Shown here: positions 16,667 to 27,913 of the stretch, piece by piece
How the letters are laid out: each line of letters begins with the position of its first letter
Numbering within the stretch: position 1 is the stretch's first letter
NCBI RefSeq assembly: GCF_001425705.1
Contig: NZ_LMDC01000001.1
Span: forward strand, 806,001-870,000
Length of the DNA: 64,000 bases
Direction of reading: 5' to 3'
From: Pelomonas sp. Root1217
GTDB lineage: Bacteria; Pseudomonadota; Gammaproteobacteria; Burkholderiales; Burkholderiaceae_C
Notes under the pieces: generated by a model
Databases searched by the model: none
What the model was told of the DNA's origin: nothing
What the model saw: only the letters and a program-made list of their open reading frames with translations
Translations under genes and position numbers: made by a program

Positions 16667-17401
16667 TCAGGGGCGCAGTTGCACGCCGGCTTGGGTGAGG
16701 GCTTGGTTCAGCGCCCGGGCGAAAGCGAGGGCGTGGGCGCCGTCGCCATGCAGGCAGATGGTCTGGGCCTGCAAGGGAACGATCTCTCCGGTGACGGCTT
16801 GCACGACACCTTCGCGCACCATGCGCAGCGTGCGGGCGACGGCTTGCGCCGTGTCCTCGACGAAGGCGCCGGGCTGGCTGCGCGGCACCAGGCTGCCGTC
16901 GGCGCGGTAGCCGCGGTCGGCAAACACCTCGGCCACGGCGCGCAGGCCGGCGCGCTCGGCGGCCTTCAGCAGCTCGCCGCCGGCCAGGCCGTAGACGGCC
17001 AGCGCTGGATTGACGTCGAACACGGCGGCGGCTATTGCCGAGGCAAGTTCGGGATCGCGCGCGGCCTGGTTGTAGAGGGCGCCGTGCGGCTTGACGTGAT
17101 GCAGTCGGCCGCCGGCCGCGCGCACCAGCGCGTCGAGGGCACCGATCTGGTAGATCAGGTCGGCTTTCACATCGGCCGGCGCGAGCTGCATCTCGCTGCG
17201 GCCGAAGTTCTCGCGGTCGGGGTAGCTGGGGTGGGCGCCGATGGCCACGCCGCGTTCCAGTGCTGCGACCACGGTCGTCTGCATCAGCCGCGCATCGCCG
17301 GCATGCCAGCCGCAGGCGATGTTGGCGGAGCTGACGAGGGCCAGCAGCTCGGCGTCGTCGGGTGCGCCTTCGCCGAGGTCGGCGTTCAGGTCGACATGCA
17401 T
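16667..17401 (-). CDS. pxpA: 5-oxoprolinase subunit A (LamB/YcsF family)
   Basis: This 244-residue protein begins [12 protein letters not shown], the hallmark of the LamB/YcsF family, followed by [26 protein letters not shown] and [11 protein letters not shown]. PxpA, with PxpB and PxpC, converts 5-oxo-L-proline to glutamate using ATP. The start overlaps the end of pxpC by 16 bases, which supports co-translation. Length matches the family. Confidence 0.95.
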   Translation of the reverse strand: MHVDLNADLGEGAPDDAELLALVSSANIACGWHAGDARLMQTTVVAALERGVAIGAHPSYPDRENFGRSEMQLAPADVKADLIYQIGALDALVRAAGGRLHHVKPHGALYNQAARDPELASAIAAAVFDVNPALAVYGLAGGELLKAAERAGLRAVAEVFADRGYRADGSLVPRSQPGAFVEDTAQAVARTLRMVREGVVQAVTGEIVPLQAQTICLHGDGAHALAFARALNQALTQAGVQLRP

Positions 17402-18318
17402 AGGGCAGTCCTCAATCGGGCTAGCGTGGCCTGGCGATCGCGCAGTGCGGCGATGGCCTCGTCGGTGGTGCAGGGCGTGAAGCGCAATGTGGCGCCGAGG
17501 CGCAACTGCCCCAGCTTCCACAGGTCGGCGCGGATGACGACGCCGATCTTGGGATAGCCGCCTGTCGTCTGCGCATCGGCCAGCAAGACGATGGGCTGGC
17601 CCGAGGGCGGCACCTGGATGACACCGGGCAGCACGCCGTGCGAGGCCAGCTCGGTGTCGCGCTCGCGCCGCAGTTCGGGCCCGGCGAAGCGGTAGCCCAT
17701 GCGATTGCTCTGCGGCGTCAACTTCCAATCGGCGACCCAGAAGGCCTCGCGCGCCGCGGTCGAAAATTCTTCGTATTCCGGGCCGGGCAGTACGCGTACG
17801 GTCGCATCCCAGTCCGGGGCGTGGATGCCGATGCGGGGAGCAGGCAGGCGCTCCGGCACGGCGAGCGGCAGAACGTCGCCATCGCGCAATGCACGCCCAT
17901 CGAGCCCGCCGAAGCCGGCCTTCAGGTCGGTGCTGCGCGAGCCCAATGCTGCGGGGAGGGCGATGCCACCCGAGATGCTGAGATAGCTGCGCATGCGCTC
18001 GCGCGGTGCGGCGAGCTTGAGCGTTTGGCCGGCCTGCACGCGCTGCCGCCACCAGGGGCGCAGAGGGCGGCCGTCGAGGCTGGCATCGGCATCGGTGCCA
18101 GTGACTGCGATGCAGCAATCGGCATCGAAGCGCAGTGTGGCGGGGCCGAGGGTGAACTCCAGGCCGGCGGCATCGACAGCATTGCCGACGAGCAGATTGC
18201 CACAGGCGAGCGCGATGTCGTCCAGCGCCCCGCAGCGGCTGATGCCGCGGTCGCGCCAGGCCTCGCGGCCGAGGTCCTGCACGGTGGTCAGCGGGCCGGC
18301 GCGCAGCAACTCGATCAT
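17386..18318 (-). CDS. pxpC: 5-oxoprolinase subunit C (biotin-dependent carboxyltransferase-like, KipA family)
   Basis: This 310-residue protein belongs to the KipA/PxpC family. It starts [21 protein letters not shown] and contains the expected PLGxAxSGALD-like element in the form [20 protein letters not shown] near residue 28, plus the late [23 protein letters not shown] segment near residue 250. It overlaps both neighbours, pxpB by four bases and pxpA by 16. Together the three subunits form the prokaryotic 5-oxoprolinase. Confidence 0.95.
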   Translation of the reverse strand: MIELLRAGPLTTVQDLGREAWRDRGISRCGALDDIALACGNLLVGNAVDAAGLEFTLGPATLRFDADCCIAVTGTDADASLDGRPLRPWWRQRVQAGQTLKLAAPRERMRSYLSISGGIALPAALGSRSTDLKAGFGGLDGRALRDGDVLPLAVPERLPAPRIGIHAPDWDATVRVLPGPEYEEFSTAAREAFWVADWKLTPQSNRMGYRFAGPELRRERDTELASHGVLPGVIQVPPSGQPIVLLADAQTTGGYPKIGVVIRADLWKLGQLRLGATLRFTPCTTDEAIAALRDRQATLARLRTALCMST

Positions 18319-18974
18319 GCGAGGTCCGCCACGAAGCGCACGCGGTCGCCCGGCGCCATCAGCGTGGGCGGCTCGGCCGTCGGATCGAAAAGGGGCAGGG
18401 CGGTGTGGCCGATCAGCTGCCAGCCGCCGGGCGTGGCCAGCGGGTAGATGCCGGTCTGCGCGCCGCCGATGCCGACGCTGCCGGCGGGCACGGCCACGCG
18501 CGGCTCACTGCGGCGCGGCGTGTGCAGCGAGGCGTCCAGCCCGCCGAGATAGGCAAATCCAGGCTGGAAGCCAATGAAGTAGACGATGTATTCGGCCTGG
18601 CTGTGACGCTGCACGACCTCGTCGACCGACAGGCCGCAATGCGCGGCAACGTCGCCCAGGTCGGGGCCGTGCTCGCCGCCGTAGCGGACCGGGATCTCGA
18701 CGAGGCGGCCGGCCTGCTGGCGCCGCAGCGGCCGCGCCCACAGCGCAAGTGCGGCCTGTTCGATGGCCTCGCCGTCGGCGTGCAGCGGGTCGAAGGTCAG
18801 CGTCAGGTTGTTCATGCCCGGGATCAGGCCGAGCACGCCCTCGGTCTGGGCCAAGGCGGCGGCGAGCTGCCAGATGCGCTGCTGGTGTTCGAGCGCAATC
18901 GTGCCGTCCACCGCACAGCACAGCGCCGCTTCGCCAAGTGGGCGAATGAGGAGATCGGGCGGCGCGTTACTCAT
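18315..18974 (-). CDS. pxpB: 5-oxoprolinase subunit B (KipI family)
   Basis: This 219-residue protein matches the KipI/PxpB allophanate-hydrolase-like family. Signatures are [14 protein letters not shown] near residue 50, [13 protein letters not shown] near residue 94, [15 protein letters not shown] near residue 134, [20 protein letters not shown] near residue 157 and [11 protein letters not shown] near residue 182. It is the first gene of the minus-strand 5-oxoprolinase operon and is divergent from the MarR-like gene, with 48 bases between the start codons. Confidence 0.95.
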   Translation of the reverse strand: MSNAPPDLLIRPLGEAALCCAVDGTIALEHQQRIWQLAAALAQTEGVLGLIPGMNNLTLTFDPLHADGEAIEQAALALWARPLRRQQAGRLVEIPVRYGGEHGPDLGDVAAHCGLSVDEVVQRHSQAEYIVYFIGFQPGFAYLGGLDASLHTPRRSEPRVAVPAGSVGIGGAQTGIYPLATPGGWQLIGHTALPLFDPTAEPPTLMAPGDRVRFVADLA

Positions 18975-19022
18975 TTGGATTTCAATAAAACGTATACGAT
19001 TTGTATTCGAGACGTGTTTATC
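18975..19022. promoter_or_regulatory. Divergent promoter region with an 8-base direct repeat
   Basis: This 48-base AT-rich gap separates the divergent pxpB and MarR-like starts. It holds GTATACGA (18992-18999) and GTATTCGA (19003-19010), a direct repeat with 11-base phasing, about one helical turn; CGTATACG itself is a palindrome. The regulator next door is the obvious candidate to bind here. Confidence 0.45.
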
Positions 19023-19535
19023 ATGTCAATCATGGTTCGCAGCATCGTGTCGTCCTCGCATCTGGTGTCTGAAAAGAGCGCCGAGCTGTCGGAGTTCGAA
19101 TTCGGCCTCATCGTCGTCAGCAATGCCTTCAACCGCTGGATGGTGCGCTGCATGGCGGCCGCCGGCATGAAAGACCTTGCCGCGCTGGACATCTCGCTGC
19201 TGCATCACGTCAACCACCGCGACCGCAAGAAGAAGCTGGCCGACATCTGCTTCGTGCTGAACGTGGAGGACACGCACGTCGTCGCCTACTCGCTGCGCAA
19301 GTTGGTCGGCATGGGGCTGGTTAGCAGCGAGAAGATTGGCAAGGAGGCCTTCTTCTCGACGACCGAGCAGGGGCAGGCCCTGTGCGAGGCTTACCGACAG
19401 GTGCGCGAGCGCTGCCTGATGGAGGCGCTGGCGGATAGCGGCCAGCAGAACCAGGACATCGGCGACAGCGCTCAGCTGATGCGGCTGCTGTCGGGCCTGT
19501 ACGACCAGGCGTCGCGGTCGGCGGCCTCACTGTGA
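19023..19535 (+). CDS. MarR-like winged-helix transcriptional regulator
   Basis: This 170-residue protein has a winged-helix fold of the MarR type: a helical dimer segment (ELSEFEFGLIVVSNAFNRWMVRCMAA), then ALDISLLHHVNHRDRKKKLADICFVLNVEDTHVVAYSLRKLVGMGLV as helix-turn-helix, then a wing (SEKIGKEAFFSTTEQG). Such regulators are seen beside 5-oxoprolinase operons. It is divergent from pxpB and probably controls it. The start may be the ATG at 19023 or another ATG three codons later. It shows no link to multidrug genes here. Confidence 0.82.
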   Translation: MSIMVRSIVSSSHLVSEKSAELSEFEFGLIVVSNAFNRWMVRCMAAAGMKDLAALDISLLHHVNHRDRKKKLADICFVLNVEDTHVVAYSLRKLVGMGLVSSEKIGKEAFFSTTEQGQALCEAYRQVRERCLMEALADSGQQNQDIGDSAQLMRLLSGLYDQASRSAASL

Positions 19536-19555
19536 GCCTCTAAACTGCCGGCTCG

Positions 19556-20101
19556 ATGAACGAGCCGACGACCTTCACGCCATCCGATGAATTCGCCATG
19601 CGGCTCGCGCTGGACCAGGCGCAGAACGCCTGGCTGGTGGGTGAGGTCCCGGTCGGCGCCGTCATCATGCGCGGCGATCAGGTCATCGCCACCGGCTACA
19701 ACCGTCCGATCACGACGCACGACCCGACGGCGCATGCCGAGATCGTCGCGTTGCGCCACGCCGCCACGTTGCTGGAGAACTACCGCCTGCCCGAGTGCGA
19801 GCTCTTCGTGACGCTGGAGCCCTGTGCGATGTGCGCGATGGCGCTGATGCATGCGCGCTTCAAGCGCGTCGTGTTCGCGGCGCGCGACCCGAAGACGGGC
19901 GTGGCCGGCTCGGTCATCGACCTGTTCGGCCAGGCGCAGCTCAATCACCACACCGTCGTAGAAGGCGGGCTGTTGGCGGACGCGTCGGCACAGCTGCTGC
20001 GCGACTTCTTCACCGAACGCCGCGAGGCCGCACGTGCACGCCGTGCCGAACGTCAGGGTTTGATCCCGACCGGCGAAGCCACCGAACTGGACGAATCCTG
20101 A
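19556..20101 (+). CDS. tadA: tRNA-specific adenosine deaminase
   Basis: This 181-residue zinc deaminase makes inosine at the wobble position of tRNA-Arg(ACG). The zinc and catalytic motif is complete: H60-A-E62 and P89-C90-x2-C93. The early GEVPVGAVI segment and the substrate loop DPKTGVAGSVIDL are typical of TadA. The ATG follows the MarR gene by 20 bases; the stop overlaps the next start (TGATG). A basic C-terminal helix (REAARARRAERQG) is present, common in proteobacterial forms. Confidence 0.93.
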   Translation: MNEPTTFTPSDEFAMRLALDQAQNAWLVGEVPVGAVIMRGDQVIATGYNRPITTHDPTAHAEIVALRHAATLLENYRLPECELFVTLEPCAMCAMALMHARFKRVVFAARDPKTGVAGSVIDLFGQAQLNHHTVVEGGLLADASAQLLRDFFTERREAARARRAERQGLIPTGEATELDES

Positions 20102-21090
20102 TGACCTCACTCACGCTGTTCACGCCTTCGGGTGCCCTGGCCAAGGCCGAGCCGCTGAAGCGCGCCGCCAAGCGGCTGACGCAGCTTGGCTTCGAGGTCA
20201 GCGTCGATGCCAACGCGCTGGCCCGGCAGCAGCGCTTTGCCGGCGACGACGCGTCGCGACTGGACGCGCTGCATCGCATCGCCGATGCGGCGCCGTCGGT
20301 GGCGCTGGCCACACGCGGTGGCTACGGCCTGACGCGCCTGCTCGACCAGCTCGACTGGGGCCGCATCGCGCGCAGCATCGAGCAGGGCACGCGCTGGGTC
20401 GGCTACAGCGACCTCACGGGGCTGCAGAACGGCCTGATCGCTCGCCACAAGGGTTTGTCGACGTGGGCTGGGCCGCTGGCCTGTGACGACTTCGGCCGCA
20501 GTGAGGCCGATGGCGGTGTCGACGAGATCACGCGCGACTGCTTCCTGGAAGCCATGAGCGGCGCGCTGGAGGCCGTAGGTTTCCGCGAACCGACCGGTGG
20601 CTTCGATGGCCTGGAGGCGCGCGGGCGGCTCTGGGGGGGCAACCTGACCGTGCTGTGCTCGCTGCTCGGCACGCCGCATTGGCCCAAGGTCAAGGGCGGC
20701 ATCCTGTTCCTGGAAGACATCAACGAGCATCCCTACCGCGTCGAACGCATGTTGCTGCAACTGCAGCAGGCCGGCGTCATCGATGCGCAGGCCGCAGTGC
20801 TGTTGGGCGACTTCAGTGGCGCGGCCAAGTCGCCGCTGGACCGGGGTTATGGCATCAAGGACGCCGTCGCAGCGTTGCGTGCGCGGACCAAGACGCCGGT
20901 GCTGACCGGATTGCCTTTCGGCCATGTGCGCACCAAGGTCTGCCTGCCCGTCGGGGGCACGGTGGAGCTCTATGTGCAGCGGCGCGAGGCCATCCTGGGC
21001 TGGCAGTCGGACCCGCGCCTGGCGCACGGCGCGCATGACCACGATGAGGACTGCGGCGACGACTGCGGTCACGACCATCACCATCACTGA
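20101..21090 (+). CDS. S66 family L,D-carboxypeptidase (LdcA/MccF-like) with His-rich tail
   Basis: This 329-residue serine peptidase belongs to family S66. The triad is readable: S103 in WVGYSDLTGL, E205 in LFLEDINEHPYRVERML and H275 in LPFGHVRTK. Members cleave the terminal D-Ala of murein tetrapeptides in peptidoglycan recycling (LdcA) or inactivate microcin C (MccF). No signal peptide is seen, so it is cytoplasmic. The last 20 residues (HDHDEDCGDDCGHDHHHH at the end) form a His/Asp/Cys-rich tail that is not needed for the fold and may bind metal. It is coupled to tadA and sits before a peptide importer. Confidence 0.88.
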   Translation: MTSLTLFTPSGALAKAEPLKRAAKRLTQLGFEVSVDANALARQQRFAGDDASRLDALHRIADAAPSVALATRGGYGLTRLLDQLDWGRIARSIEQGTRWVGYSDLTGLQNGLIARHKGLSTWAGPLACDDFGRSEADGGVDEITRDCFLEAMSGALEAVGFREPTGGFDGLEARGRLWGGNLTVLCSLLGTPHWPKVKGGILFLEDINEHPYRVERMLLQLQQAGVIDAQAAVLLGDFSGAAKSPLDRGYGIKDAVAALRARTKTPVLTGLPFGHVRTKVCLPVGGTVELYVQRREAILGWQSDPRLAHGAHDHDEDCGDDCGHDHHHH

Positions 21091-21240
21091 AGTCACCCCG
21101 GGTTTTCCACGCCGCTTTCTCGGGGGCGGGCAGCGTTGTATAGACGAGCGCCCGACTATGATTCCCGCTAACGCCTCGGCCTGCCGCCGGGGCGCTTGTC
21201 TTTTGAAGGTGTCGGCGTGGCGGGAGTTTTCGGTGGGGCG

Positions 21241-23430
21241 GTGAGAGCCTTGAGCGCGTTGGCGTTCGGCCTGCTGTCCGGCTGCAACAACAGCCCCCAT
21301 CCGCTCGGTGCCGAGCGCGAGAACACGCTCTACATGGCCTTTGCCGAGCGCTCGCCGCGCTACCTGGATCCGACCTCGTCGTACACGGCGCCCGAGAGCA
21401 CCTACACCTACGAGATCAGCGAGCCGCCCTACGGCTACCACCCGCTCAAGCGGCCCTACACGCTGATCCCGCGTTCCGCCGCCGAACTGGCACAGCCTTA
21501 CTACCTCGATGCCAAGGGCCAGCGCCTGCCCGACGACGCGCCGGACGAGCAGATCGCCGAGGCGGTCTACGACGTTTCCATCCGCCCGGGCCTGAAGTGG
21601 TCGCCCCACCCGGCCTTTGCGAAAGACGCCCGGGGAAATTACCTCTACCACCACCTCAAGCCCGGCGAGCTGGGTGACAAGCGCAGTCCCTTCGACTTCA
21701 AGCAGCTGGGCACGCGCGAGGTGGTCGCCGAGGATTTCGTCTATGCGCTCAAGCGCCACGCCAACCCACGCATCGAGACGCCTGTCCAGGCTGTGTTCTC
21801 CGAGCATGTCCTGGGCCTGAAGGACTATGTTGCGCAGATGAAGCGCGAGAGTGCCAGCGAGTTGGCCGGCCAGCCCGAGAGCCTGGCGGACAAGCCCTTC
21901 CTCGACTTGCGCCGCTGGCCGCTCGCCGGGGCGCAGGCCGTGGGCGACCACCTGCTGCGCATCCGGCTCAAGGGCCGCTACCCGCAGTGGCGTTACTGGC
22001 TGGCCACCAACTTCACGGCCGCCATCCCCTGGGAGGTGGACGCCTTCTATGCTCAGCCCGGCATGGCCGCCAATTCGCTGAGCTGGAACCAGTGGCCGGT
22101 GGGCAGCGGCCCCTTCATGATGACGGAGTACGTGCAGGACCGCCGGCACGTCATGAGCCGCAATCCCAACTACCGGCCCGACACCTACCCCTGCGATGGC
22201 AGCCCCGGTGACGCCGAAGCCGGGCGGCTGGCGGACTGCGGCAAGCGCGTGCCCTTCGTCGACAAGGTCGTGGCGATCAACGTCAAGGAGAAGGTGCCCA
22301 TCAAGGAGCTGTTCAAGCAGGGCTATCTCGACCTGCCCGAGATGGATCGCGCCGACTGGGGCGTGAACCTCGCCGTCGACCGTGACGACTCCGACGAGGT
22401 GCGCGCCTTCTTCGAGCATCGTGGCTTCCAGCTGCCGATGGATGTCGACATCAGCAGCTGGTATCTCGGCTTCAACTGGCTGGACCCGGTCGTCGGCAAG
22501 GGCGACACGCCCGAGCGGCAGAGGCGCAACCGCGCGCTGCGGCAGGCCATCTCCATCGCCATCGACTGGGAGGAGGGCTATGGCCGCATCTTCCGCGACA
22601 AGGGCGGCGACGCGGCCCACGGCCCCATTCCGCCGGGTGTGTTCGGATCGAAGGAGGGCGAGCCCGGTGAGTTCAACCCGGTGACGCACACACTCGTCAA
22701 CGGCAAGCCCGTGCGCCGGCCGCTGCAAGACGCCCTCAAGCTGATGGCCGAAGCCGGCTACCCCGACGGCCGTGACGCCAAGACCGGCAAGCCGCTGGTG
22801 CTGAATTACGACTTCCAGCGCGTCATCACGCCTGAGCTCAAGGCTGAGAACGACTGGATGGTGCGCCAGTTCGCCAAGCTCGGCATCCAGCTCGACATCC
22901 GGGCGACCGACTTCAACCAGTTCCAGGAAAAGATCCTCAAGGGCAAGCACCAGATCTTCTGGTGGGGCTGGTTCGCCGACTACCCGGACGCCGAGAACTT
23001 CCTTTTCCTGCTCTACGGTCCCAACAGCAAGAGCCTGCACGAGGGCGAGAACACGGCCAACTACGTCAACCCGGAGTTCGACCGCCTGTTTCGCAAGCTG
23101 CAGTCGCTGGAGGACGGCCCCGAGAAGGCGCGTGTCATGGCGCAGATGAACGACATCGCGCGCCAGGATGCGCCCTGGGCCTGGGGCTTCTGGAGCTACT
23201 CGGGGGTGGCCTTCCAGCGCTGGGTGCACAACGGCAAGCCGGGCGTCGTCGTGCGTGACCGCGCCCGCTATCTGCGCGTGGATGCGCAGGAGCGCACGCG
23301 CAGCATCGCCGAGTGGAACCGGCCGGTCTGGTGGCCGCTGCTGCTGCTCGCGGGCGGCGCGCTGGCGATCTTCATCGCGACCCGTCGCGCCTGGCAAGCC
23401 CGTGAACAAGCCACCGTGAGGGAAGCCTGA
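21241..23430 (+). CDS. Peptide ABC transporter substrate-binding lipoprotein
   Basis: This large binding protein (729 residues from the GTG at 21241) belongs to the SBP family 5 (oligopeptide/YejA-like). A lipobox LLSGC follows a short hydrophobic stretch (ALSALAFG). The body contains WPVGSGPFMM and the late WWGWFADYPDAENFLFLLYGPNS segment typical of peptide binders. Unusually, the C-terminus carries a second hydrophobic helix (PLLLLAGGALAIFIA) followed by RRAW, so it may be held at both ends. The start is uncertain: a TTG at 21196 and further GTG codons lie upstream in frame. Its stop overlaps the first permease (TGATG). Confidence 0.85.
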   Translation: MRALSALAFGLLSGCNNSPHPLGAERENTLYMAFAERSPRYLDPTSSYTAPESTYTYEISEPPYGYHPLKRPYTLIPRSAAELAQPYYLDAKGQRLPDDAPDEQIAEAVYDVSIRPGLKWSPHPAFAKDARGNYLYHHLKPGELGDKRSPFDFKQLGTREVVAEDFVYALKRHANPRIETPVQAVFSEHVLGLKDYVAQMKRESASELAGQPESLADKPFLDLRRWPLAGAQAVGDHLLRIRLKGRYPQWRYWLATNFTAAIPWEVDAFYAQPGMAANSLSWNQWPVGSGPFMMTEYVQDRRHVMSRNPNYRPDTYPCDGSPGDAEAGRLADCGKRVPFVDKVVAINVKEKVPIKELFKQGYLDLPEMDRADWGVNLAVDRDDSDEVRAFFEHRGFQLPMDVDISSWYLGFNWLDPVVGKGDTPERQRRNRALRQAISIAIDWEEGYGRIFRDKGGDAAHGPIPPGVFGSKEGEPGEFNPVTHTLVNGKPVRRPLQDALKLMAEAGYPDGRDAKTGKPLVLNYDFQRVITPELKAENDWMVRQFAKLGIQLDIRATDFNQFQEKILKGKHQIFWWGWFADYPDAENFLFLLYGPNSKSLHEGENTANYVNPEFDRLFRKLQSLEDGPEKARVMAQMNDIARQDAPWAWGFWSYSGVAFQRWVHNGKPGVVVRDRARYLRVDAQERTRSIAEWNRPVWWPLLLLAGGALAIFIATRRAWQAREQATVREA

Positions 23431-24413
23431 TGCTGGGCTTCGTGCTGCGCCGCCTGGGCTATGGCCTGGCCATCCTCGTCGGTGTCAATCTCTTCACCTT
23501 CTTCCTGTTCTTCTCGGTCAACACGCCGGACGACATGGCAAGGCTGAACATCGGCGGCAAGCGCGTGACGCAGGACCAGATCGAGAAATGGAAGACCGAG
23601 CGTGGCTATGACAAGCCGCTCTATTTCGACGCCAGCAAGTCTGGGGCGGAGCGCGTCACGCACACCATCCTGTGGGACCGTTCCATCAGCCTGTTCGCAC
23701 TGGACTTCGGCAAGAGCGATGCACGCCAGGCCGTCAACATAGGCCACGAGATCAAGGTGCGCATGGGCGTCAGCCTGCAGCTGGCACTGCCTCTCTTCAT
23801 CCTGCAGGTTATCGTCAGCATCGCCTTCGCGCTGCTGCTGGTGTTCTTCCGGCACAGCAGGATCGACTTCTGGGGCGTGGTCCTGTGCGTGCTGATGCTG
23901 TCCATCAGCAGCCTGTTCTACATCATCGTCGGGCAGTTCCTGTTTGCGCGTGTCCTCAGGCTGGTACCGATGAACGGCTTTGCGCCGGGGCTGGATGCGG
24001 CCAGGTTCCTGGCCCTGCCCATCCTGCTGTCGCTGCTGTCGCGCCTGGGCGGCGAAGCGCGGCTGTACCGCGCCATGTTCCTGGAGGAGATGGGCAAGGA
24101 CTACGTACGCACCGCGCGTGCCAAGGGCCTGAGCGAGGGCAGGGTGCTGAGCCGCCATGTGCTGCGCAATGCCCTCATCCCCATCATCACCAGCGCCGGC
24201 AGCTATCTGCCCTATGTCTTCCTCGGTAGCCTGGTGTTCGAAAGCTTCTTCGGCATCCCGGGCCTGGGCGCCTTCGTCATCGAGGCCATCACGGGCCAGG
24301 ATTTCGCCATCGTGCGTTCCATGGTCTTCCTCGGCGCGCTGCTCTACATCGCCAGCAATGCGTTGATCGACATTGCCTACACCTGGGTCGATCCGCGCGT
24401 GAGGCTGTCATGA
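23430..24413 (+). CDS. Peptide ABC transporter permease (first)
   Basis: This 327-residue inner membrane permease has six predicted spans and a large periplasmic loop after the first span (residues about 30-115). The binding-protein-dependent transport signature is around RTARAKGLSEGRVLSRHVLRNALIPIIT near residue 230, which contacts the ATPase. It resembles YejB/DppB. It is coupled to the binding protein in front and to the second permease behind (ATGA overlap at 24410). Confidence 0.92.
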   Translation: MLGFVLRRLGYGLAILVGVNLFTFFLFFSVNTPDDMARLNIGGKRVTQDQIEKWKTERGYDKPLYFDASKSGAERVTHTILWDRSISLFALDFGKSDARQAVNIGHEIKVRMGVSLQLALPLFILQVIVSIAFALLLVFFRHSRIDFWGVVLCVLMLSISSLFYIIVGQFLFARVLRLVPMNGFAPGLDAARFLALPILLSLLSRLGGEARLYRAMFLEEMGKDYVRTARAKGLSEGRVLSRHVLRNALIPIITSAGSYLPYVFLGSLVFESFFGIPGLGAFVIEAITGQDFAIVRSMVFLGALLYIASNALIDIAYTWVDPRVRLS

Positions 24414-25841
24414 AACTGGTGCTGCTCTGGACCGACCTCGCGCTGTGGCTGGTGGCAGCGGCTGTCCTTGCCTACGCGTTGCGGGTGAGGGGCCAGGCCC
24501 ATCTGCGTGCGACCTGGCGGCGCGTGCTGCGTGATCCGGTCGCCGCGTGTGCCGGCGTTGTCATGGCGCTCTTCCTGCTCCTCACGCTGGCTGACAGCAT
24601 TCACCTTCGACACGCGCTGCTGTCGGGCCAAGGTGAGGCCGCCGTCTACGACACGCGCACGCTGTCGCTGCTCGACCTGGTCCTGCAGCGCCAGATCGGC
24701 ATGCGTGAGGTCAGCTACTCATTGCCGCTGGGCACGCGTGGCTTCAACAAGGAAAGCGTCTCCGACGCCCACGGCCAAGTGAGCCGCGACTACCCGCGCC
24801 TGCAGTTCGGTGGCGCGCACCTGACCGACCCGGCAACGCAATGGTCGGCCGACGTTGCGGCGCGCGCTGGCCTGGGCCTGGCGGGCGGCCTGCTGGCCGT
24901 CGGGGTGATGGTCGCGCTGACCGCAGCGGCCCTGGCCCGTCATCACGGCGGCTGGCGCCACGGGCTGGCCGATCTCGCCGTCGACCGCACCTACTATCCG
25001 CTGCGCGCCATGCTGATCACGCTGGCCGTCATCGCGCTGCTGGCCGGACCCGTCATCGCGCTGATGCCGCACTACCACGTCTTCGGCACCGACCGCACCG
25101 GCAACGACGTGCTCGTGCAGGCCCTCAAGAGCGTGCGCACGGCCTTCGTCATCGGCGCGCTGTCGACGCTGGCCACGCTGCCCATCGCGCTGCTGCTCGG
25201 TGTGCTGGCCGGCTATTACAAGGGCTGGGTCGACGAGGCCATCCAGTACCTCTACACGACGCTGAGTTCGGTGCCCAATGTGCTGCTGATTGCCGCATGC
25301 GTGCTGATGGTGCAGGTCTTCCTGGACAAGAACCCTGAGCTCTTCGAGACGGCCGCCGAGCGCTCGGACCTGAAGATGCTGATGCTCTGCCTCATCCTCG
25401 GTCTGACCGGCTGGGCCGGCCTGTGCCGCCTGGTGCGCGCCGAGACCCTGAAACTGCGCGAGCTCGACTATGTGCAGGCGGCGACGGCCTTTGGCGTCGG
25501 CGACTTGGCCATCATGGCCCGCCACATCGTGCCCAACGTCATGCACCTCGTGCTGATCACAGTCGTGCTCAGCTTCTCCGAGCTCATCCTGTACGAAGCC
25601 GTGCTGACCTACGTCGGGGTCGGTGTCGACCCGACCATGAACAGCTTCGGCAGCATGATCAACCTGGCCCGCGCCGAGATGTCGCGCGACCCGGTGGTCT
25701 GGTGGAGCTTTGCGGCGGCCTTCGGTTTCATGGTTGGCCTGGTGTTGGCGGCCAATCTGTTTGCCGATGGCGTGCGCGACGCTTTCGATCCCAAGGCCCG
25801 CTCCACCCGGCCGCGCGTCTTCCAGCGCAAGGGGGTGGTCG

Positions 25842-25849
<8 letters not shown>
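24410..25849 (+). CDS. Peptide ABC transporter permease (second)
   Basis: This 479-residue permease is longer than usual (about 300-340 residues for DppC/YejE types). An extra hydrophobic helix and a periplasmic insert occupy residues about 45-160. The ATPase-contact signature is near KLRELDYVQAATAFGVGDLAIMARHIVPN around residue 345. The FGTDRTGNDVLVQALKSVRTAF segment near residue 225 is typical of the second subunit. It overlaps the ATPase gene by 8 bases. Confidence 0.92.
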
Positions 25850-27689
<1,840 letters not shown>

Positions 27690-27913
27690 GGGTTTTACTC
27701 TAGGGGGCGTAACTCCTGGAAATCCTTTTAAATCAAAGGCTTGCAGCTTTCCCTGGCGGCCCTAGGGGCATCTACGGGGCAGAGCCAATGTTGCAGCCGC
27801 ACAAACTTCCGCCACCCCCAATCTGAGCCGATCGCTCAGGCCAAGGATTGGCCTCATCCCGGGCCAGCACCGCCTCACCACACCGGCGGGCATCCATCTA
27901 TTCAGGAGTGTCA
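27690..27913 (+). promoter_or_regulatory. Intergenic region upstream of the TonB-dependent receptor
   Basis: This 224-base gap holds no convincing gene. It contains an AT-rich stretch near 27727-27745 (TCCTTTTAAATCAAAGG) that could be part of a promoter, and a CAGGAG ribosome site just before the receptor ATG. No strong intrinsic terminator was seen after the ATPase gene, so read-through into the receptor is possible. Confidence 0.4.

Noticed and set aside
20107-23409. An 1100-codon open frame on the minus strand opposite the carboxypeptidase and binding-protein genes
   Set aside because: It is an antisense shadow: its composition is biased to His, Leu, Val and Gly, and it overlaps two well-supported genes along its whole length.
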